Shown: in pieces, positions 60,653 through 64,000 of the stretch
Layout of the letters: each line of letters begins with the position of its first letter
Position numbering within the stretch: position 1 is the first letter of the stretch
Assembly: GCF_937981445.1 (NCBI RefSeq)
Contig: NZ_CALJON010000040.1
Location: 5,861-69,860, forward strand
DNA from: an uncultured Veillonella sp.
GTDB taxonomy: Bacteria; Bacillota; Negativicutes; Veillonellales; Veillonellaceae
Reading direction: 5' to 3'
DNA length: 64,000 nucleotides
Notes under the pieces: model-generated
Told to the model about the DNA's origin: nothing
What the model saw: only the letters and a program-made list of their open reading frames with translations
Databases searched by the model: none
Program-made: the position numbers and the translations under genes

Positions 60653-62050
60653 ATTCACCTGTTCTCCCCTAAGTTCTTTGGCTAATACACTGTGCTTACG
60701 ACTGTAAAACACATAGATAAGAGCCCCTAACAAACTCCACGCAGTAAAGAGCTCAATAGTATGAGCAGATAATTGGGAAAATACGAAACCGCAGAATAAA
60801 ATCGCTAACGGCGCCACAATATATACAGAAGGGCAACGGAAATCGCGCTTCACATCAGGATATACACGGCGAAGTACCATAATACCTAAAGAAGCACACA
60901 TAAACGCAAAGAGCGTACCGGCCGAGCACATTTCAGCCACAATATGAATCGGTGTAAATCCTGAAATAAGTGCCACCACCGTACCTACAACCAGCGTGAT
61001 AATGTGAGGCGTATGATATTTAGGATGAATTTTACAGAGCCCCTTAGGAATTAATCCATCCCGACTCATGGCAAAAAAGGCTCTAGTTTGTGCATAAATC
61101 ATAACCAACAATACGGTGGACAACCCACAAAGCGCCCCCGTTCCTACAATGGCAGAACCTGCACGAGAGCCCACATATTCAAGTACATAGGTAGCTGGTG
61201 CTGCCGTATCTAATTGTGGGTACGGTACAACACCGGTCATAACGGCACTGACGGCAATATACAAAATCGTACAAATAACTAATGACGCAATAATGCCAAC
61301 TGGCATATCGACTTTAGGATTTTTAGTTTCTTCCGCTGCTGTAGCTAACGCATCTACACCTAAATAAGCAAAGAAGAGTATAGCCGTTCCCGCTGTTACA
61401 CCTTGCCAACCATAAGGTAGGAAAGGCTCCCAATTAGCTGGATCTACATGAGGCGCCGCTAAGAAAATAAACAAGAAAATCGTGGCGATTTTTATCAAAA
61501 CCAACACGCGATTCACTCTAGCACTTTCACGAATCCCCAACACAAGCAATAAGGTAGCAAACATAACGACAATAACAGCTGGTAAATTTACAATGCCTCC
61601 ATCATGAGGCACCGCCGTTAGCTCTCTAGGTAAATCAATACCGGCAGCATGTAGAATGCCCACTAAATAAGCCGACCAGCCGCCAGCTACGGCACTGGCA
61701 CCAACGGAATATTCCAATACTAATCCCCAGCCGACCCACCAGCCGAAGAATTCGCCTAAGGACGCATATGTATAAGTATATGCACTTCCTGATACCGGCA
61801 GCATGGATACGAGCTCTGCATAAGCTAAGCATACAAAGGCACAAGTAATCGCTGCCAACACAAAGGAAAGCATAAGGCCTGGCCCAGCATAATCAGCTGC
61901 ACCAATCCCTGTTAACACAAAAATGCCCGTCCCAATAATTACGCCTAAACCTAATAAGGTTACATCAAAAGCGCTGAGGGCACGGGTTAGTTTTTTCTCC
62001 TCCGCCACGGCCGTTAAATCAGCCAATGGCTTCCTACGAAACCAAGTCAC
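60647..62050 (-). CDS. Amino-acid permease, APC superfamily CAT-like
   Basis: This 467-residue protein has about 12 helices. TM1 reads LTRALSAFDVTLLGLGVIIGTGIFVLTG with the unwound G-x-G-x-F segment, TM3 region LAYAELVSMLPVSGSAYTYTY, and FFAYLGVDALATAAEETKNP in TM6-7; these are typical of the YfnA/CAT family of cationic or branched-chain amino-acid transporters. Substrate is not shown. The next genes are the ilv cluster on one side and brnQ on the other, so branched-chain or related amino acids are plausible. It has its own terminator. Confidence 0.9.
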   Translation of the reverse strand: MTWFRRKPLADLTAVAEEKKLTRALSAFDVTLLGLGVIIGTGIFVLTGIGAADYAGPGLMLSFVLAAITCAFVCLAYAELVSMLPVSGSAYTYTYASLGEFFGWWVGWGLVLEYSVGASAVAGGWSAYLVGILHAAGIDLPRELTAVPHDGGIVNLPAVIVVMFATLLLVLGIRESARVNRVLVLIKIATIFLFIFLAAPHVDPANWEPFLPYGWQGVTAGTAILFFAYLGVDALATAAEETKNPKVDMPVGIIASLVICTILYIAVSAVMTGVVPYPQLDTAAPATYVLEYVGSRAGSAIVGTGALCGLSTVLLVMIYAQTRAFFAMSRDGLIPKGLCKIHPKYHTPHIITLVVGTVVALISGFTPIHIVAEMCSAGTLFAFMCASLGIMVLRRVYPDVKRDFRCPSVYIVAPLAILFCGFVFSQLSAHTIELFTAWSLLGALIYVFYSRKHSVLAKELRGEQVNS

Positions 62051-62144
62051 AATAATCCTCCTATGCTACATAACTACCTTTCTTATTATACACATAAGTA
62101 CGGATTACGCCTAGAACTTATTAGCTACTTGTTTATATACGCCA

Positions 62145-62257
62145 TAAAAAAGAGACTGTAACAACATACGGCGCTAGCCTTGTTTGCTATATTAGACCAT
62201 CAAGTCCCACAGCAAATCGTCACACAGCCACCATACGTAACATTACAGCCTCTCGAT
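62145..62257 (-). terminator. Large structured terminator of brnQ
   Basis: On the minus strand GAGAGGCTGTAA pairs with TTACAGTCTCTTTT across about 80 nt that contain further stems (for example TTTGCT/AGCAAA), ending in T6. Confidence 0.65.
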
Positions 62258-62365
62258 TTTATTTTATATTCCTAGTATGCGCCTGTCCCCCAAGACATGC
62301 GTAATACCTTTCTCAAATAGGTATCTTCCCATACTAAATACATGTAGCAACTGCTCCTAGCAAGC

Positions 62366-63715
62366 TTAATTAAGCTCTACAACAGCAGCTTTCTTTACTA
62401 ATGCTTTATTAATAAGACCTACAACAAAGCCCACTACAGCAAATGGTACCCAACTCATGCCTACAGCATGGAATGGTACATATTGAGCAAAGGCTTCGCC
62501 AAATGCGCCAAGACTAACACCAGCTGTTTCAGCACCACTAACAAAAGCGGCAATAAGAGTCAAGCCGATGCTCCACGCATACACACATTGACGACCATCA
62601 AACAAGCGATCTAAGAATGCAAGTGCAATGATTACAATAGTCAATGGATACAAGAACATTAACACTGGAATCGTAGACACAATGATAGTCTTTAAGCCGA
62701 ACATGCCGATGAAGAAAGAGACTACAGAGAATAGTACCGCATATGTTTTATATCCCAAACCAGAGTACACGCGATTAAAATAAGTAGCACAAGATGTTAC
62801 AAGACCAATACTCGTTGTCAAGCAAGCAAGTAGTACGATAATAGCCAATACAATGGCCCCTACATTACCGATTAAAATACGCGCACTGCCAGCAAGAACT
62901 GGTGCACCAGTATCTAATACACCCAATTGTTCTACACTAGTGGCCCCTAGATTTGCAATGAATACATATACAAAACCTAAGCAAGCTACGGCAATAATAC
63001 CAGCTTTGAAAGTAGCAGATGTAATCTGCTCTTTTGTTTTAGCACCAGATAAGGTAACAAACTGAATCACCAAAATAGCAAATACTAAAGAGGCCAATGC
63101 ATCAAGTGTGTTATAACCATCTAAGAAACCTTGAAGTACAGCTGTACTAGGTGTAGCATATTGCTCCATTGGCGCCATATAGTCACCCATTGGTGTAATC
63201 AAGGATTTGGCAATTAAAATACAAATAGTCAATAAAAGTAGCGGTGTTAATACTTTACCAATGCGGTCTACCAATTTAGCAGGGTTAATAGCCAACCACA
63301 AAGTAACCCCAAAGAAAATAGCTAATACAATGCCTTGCATTACATCGGAGCCACCATTAGCCAAGAAAGGCTTTACAGCAATTTCGTAAGATACTGTGCC
63401 TGTACGAGGGATTGCAAAGGCTGGCCCTATAGCAAGATATAAAAGTACAGTATAAATAAATCCGTACACAGGATGAACGCGACTAGCTAGGGCTTGTACG
63501 TCTTTTGAACCAGAGTAGCCCATTGCCATAACCCCTAGTAATGGCAAACCTACACCAGTAATGATGAAGCCTAAAATAGCCCACCACACATTTTCCCCTG
63601 CCTGCTGCCCCAAAGCTGCTGGGAAAATTAAGTTACCAGCTCCAAAGAATAGAGCAAATAACATGAGCCCTATAGCAATATAGGCTCGGTTGTTTAAATT
63701 AGTTTGATTGTCCAT
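62366..63715 (-). CDS. brnQ: Branched-chain amino-acid transporter, LIVCS family
   Basis: This 449-residue cation-coupled carrier imports leucine, isoleucine and valine. Twelve helices are visible. IGLMLFALFFGAGNLIFPAALGQ at the N-terminus and YSGSKDVQALASRVHPVYGFIYT are signature segments of BrnQ/BraB. LAIGPAFAIPRTGTVSYEI near residue 95 is also conserved. It lies close to the ilv biosynthetic cluster and, like it, is read on the minus strand, but it has its own promoter (63748-63776) and terminator. Confidence 0.94.
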   Translation of the reverse strand: MDNQTNLNNRAYIAIGLMLFALFFGAGNLIFPAALGQQAGENVWWAILGFIITGVGLPLLGVMAMGYSGSKDVQALASRVHPVYGFIYTVLLYLAIGPAFAIPRTGTVSYEIAVKPFLANGGSDVMQGIVLAIFFGVTLWLAINPAKLVDRIGKVLTPLLLLTICILIAKSLITPMGDYMAPMEQYATPSTAVLQGFLDGYNTLDALASLVFAILVIQFVTLSGAKTKEQITSATFKAGIIAVACLGFVYVFIANLGATSVEQLGVLDTGAPVLAGSARILIGNVGAIVLAIIVLLACLTTSIGLVTSCATYFNRVYSGLGYKTYAVLFSVVSFFIGMFGLKTIIVSTIPVLMFLYPLTIVIIALAFLDRLFDGRQCVYAWSIGLTLIAAFVSGAETAGVSLGAFGEAFAQYVPFHAVGMSWVPFAVVGFVVGLINKALVKKAAVVELN

Positions 63716-63747
63716 AAAAATCTCTCCTTTTTCTAATTTTAGGTTCT

Positions 63748-63776
63748 ATTATACAACAGTTTTACAGAATGGACAA
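63748..63776 (-). promoter_or_regulatory. Probable brnQ promoter
   Basis: On the minus strand TTGTCC (63776-63771) and TATAAT (63753-63748) are spaced 17 bp, giving a start about 25 bp before the ribosome site AAAGGAG. Confidence 0.65.
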
Positions 63777-63790
63777 TTGTATTTTTATTT

Positions 63791-63821
63791 ATTCCCTTTA
63801 AAATTAGAATTTTAGGGAACT
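63791..63821. other. Inverted repeat upstream of brnQ
   Basis: TTCCCT-AAAATT and AATTTT-AGGGAA form a long stem just upstream of the brnQ promoter. It lacks a clear T-run, so it could be an operator or the terminator of a gene beyond the window edge. Confidence 0.5.
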
Positions 63822-63850
63822 TATTCTTCCACCTATATGTGCCCTATACT

Positions 63851-63970
63851 AAGAGATGCCTTTTCTATGCCTATGCTAAAGATGTCCCTCTTATATTTAT
63901 ATTAAGATAACGCCCTCTTATGTTTATGATAAGACATATCATTTCTATGCCTTATAATAAGCCCTCTGTT
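63851..63970. repeat. 26-28-bp degenerate tandem repeat, about 4.5 copies
   Basis: Units start with AAGA or AAGC at 63851, 63878, 63904, 63931 and 63959 and share (G/T)CCCTCTTATGTTTATGAT-like text. No gene is seen from 63716 to the window end. Confidence 0.7.
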
Positions 63971-64000
63971 TCGCAAGAAATAATACTTACCTTTACATCA

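Overview
The window looks like chromosome of a Veillonella-like member of the Negativicutes. It is AT-rich and carries a class I two-subunit fumarase, membrane nitrate reductase narGHJI with a NarK-type transporter, a nickel-type lactate racemase (larA), an ornithine decarboxylase/antiporter pair (speF-potE), lrgAB and a full ilv set. That suits an anaerobic lactate and organic-acid fermenter that can respire nitrate. The genus is inferred from gene content and protein character; no 16S gene is present.

Layout. (1) 1-3390: the tRNA-proximal end of an integrative element. It holds a cut-off ImmA/IrrE-type protease, a MazF/PemK-fold protein split by a coiled coil, two consecutive small-RNA genes, a zinc-ribbon protein and a tyrosine integrase that abuts the 3' end of tRNA-Ser(UGA). 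(2) 3.5-10.7 kb: an internally duplicated membrane-anchored secreted protein, a GNAT acetyltransferase, a B3/B4-domain protein with an attenuator-like leader, a CorA-type transporter, and a Zn/Cd P-type ATPase behind a consensus promoter with a perfect 12-2-12 ArsR/SmtB operator. (3) 10.7-16.8 kb: a decaying amino-acid catabolic cluster with a frameshifted LysR gene, a permease, a tryptophanase-family gene broken by a roughly 19-nt deletion, ridA and a YheO-type regulator. (4) 17-28.4 kb: fumarase; narGHJI, a Crp/Fnr-type regulator and narK, with matching TGTGA-N6-TCACA boxes centred at -41.5 of the predicted narG and narK starts; dps. (5) 28.8-42.4 kb: a TauE-type exporter, lrgAB with a divergent LysR gene, an arsR-dinB-larA-repeat-protein operon, a 2-Cys peroxiredoxin, and speF-potE. 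(6) 42.5-52.8 kb: an OpuC-type osmolyte ABC transporter next to a BusR-like (GntR helix-turn-helix plus RCK_C) regulator, then housekeeping genes pyrG, argS, a cyclophilin lipoprotein and small DUF genes. (7) 53-63.7 kb: branched-chain amino-acid genes ilvD, ilvA, ilvB, ilvN, ilvC with an upstream leader peptide and attenuator, an APC permease and brnQ.

How the genes work together. Nitrate is imported by NarK and reduced by NarGHI, under the adjacent Crp/Fnr-type protein. Lactate racemase and fumarase fit lactate-to-propionate metabolism. SpeF-PotE exchanges ornithine for putrescine. The ilv set is probably controlled by transcription attenuation through a 48-residue Ile/Leu/Val-rich leader peptide, and BrnQ supplies the same amino acids from outside. 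ilvN carries an in-frame stop codon at codon 60.

Most notable. The strongest candidate for something undescribed is the pair of hairpin-repeat small RNAs beside the MazF-fold gene. RNA 1 has a perfect consensus promoter and two 30-nt repeats whose stems differ by compensatory changes. The ilv attenuator and the degenerate 14-53-bp tandem repeats in many intergenic gaps are the next most interesting.
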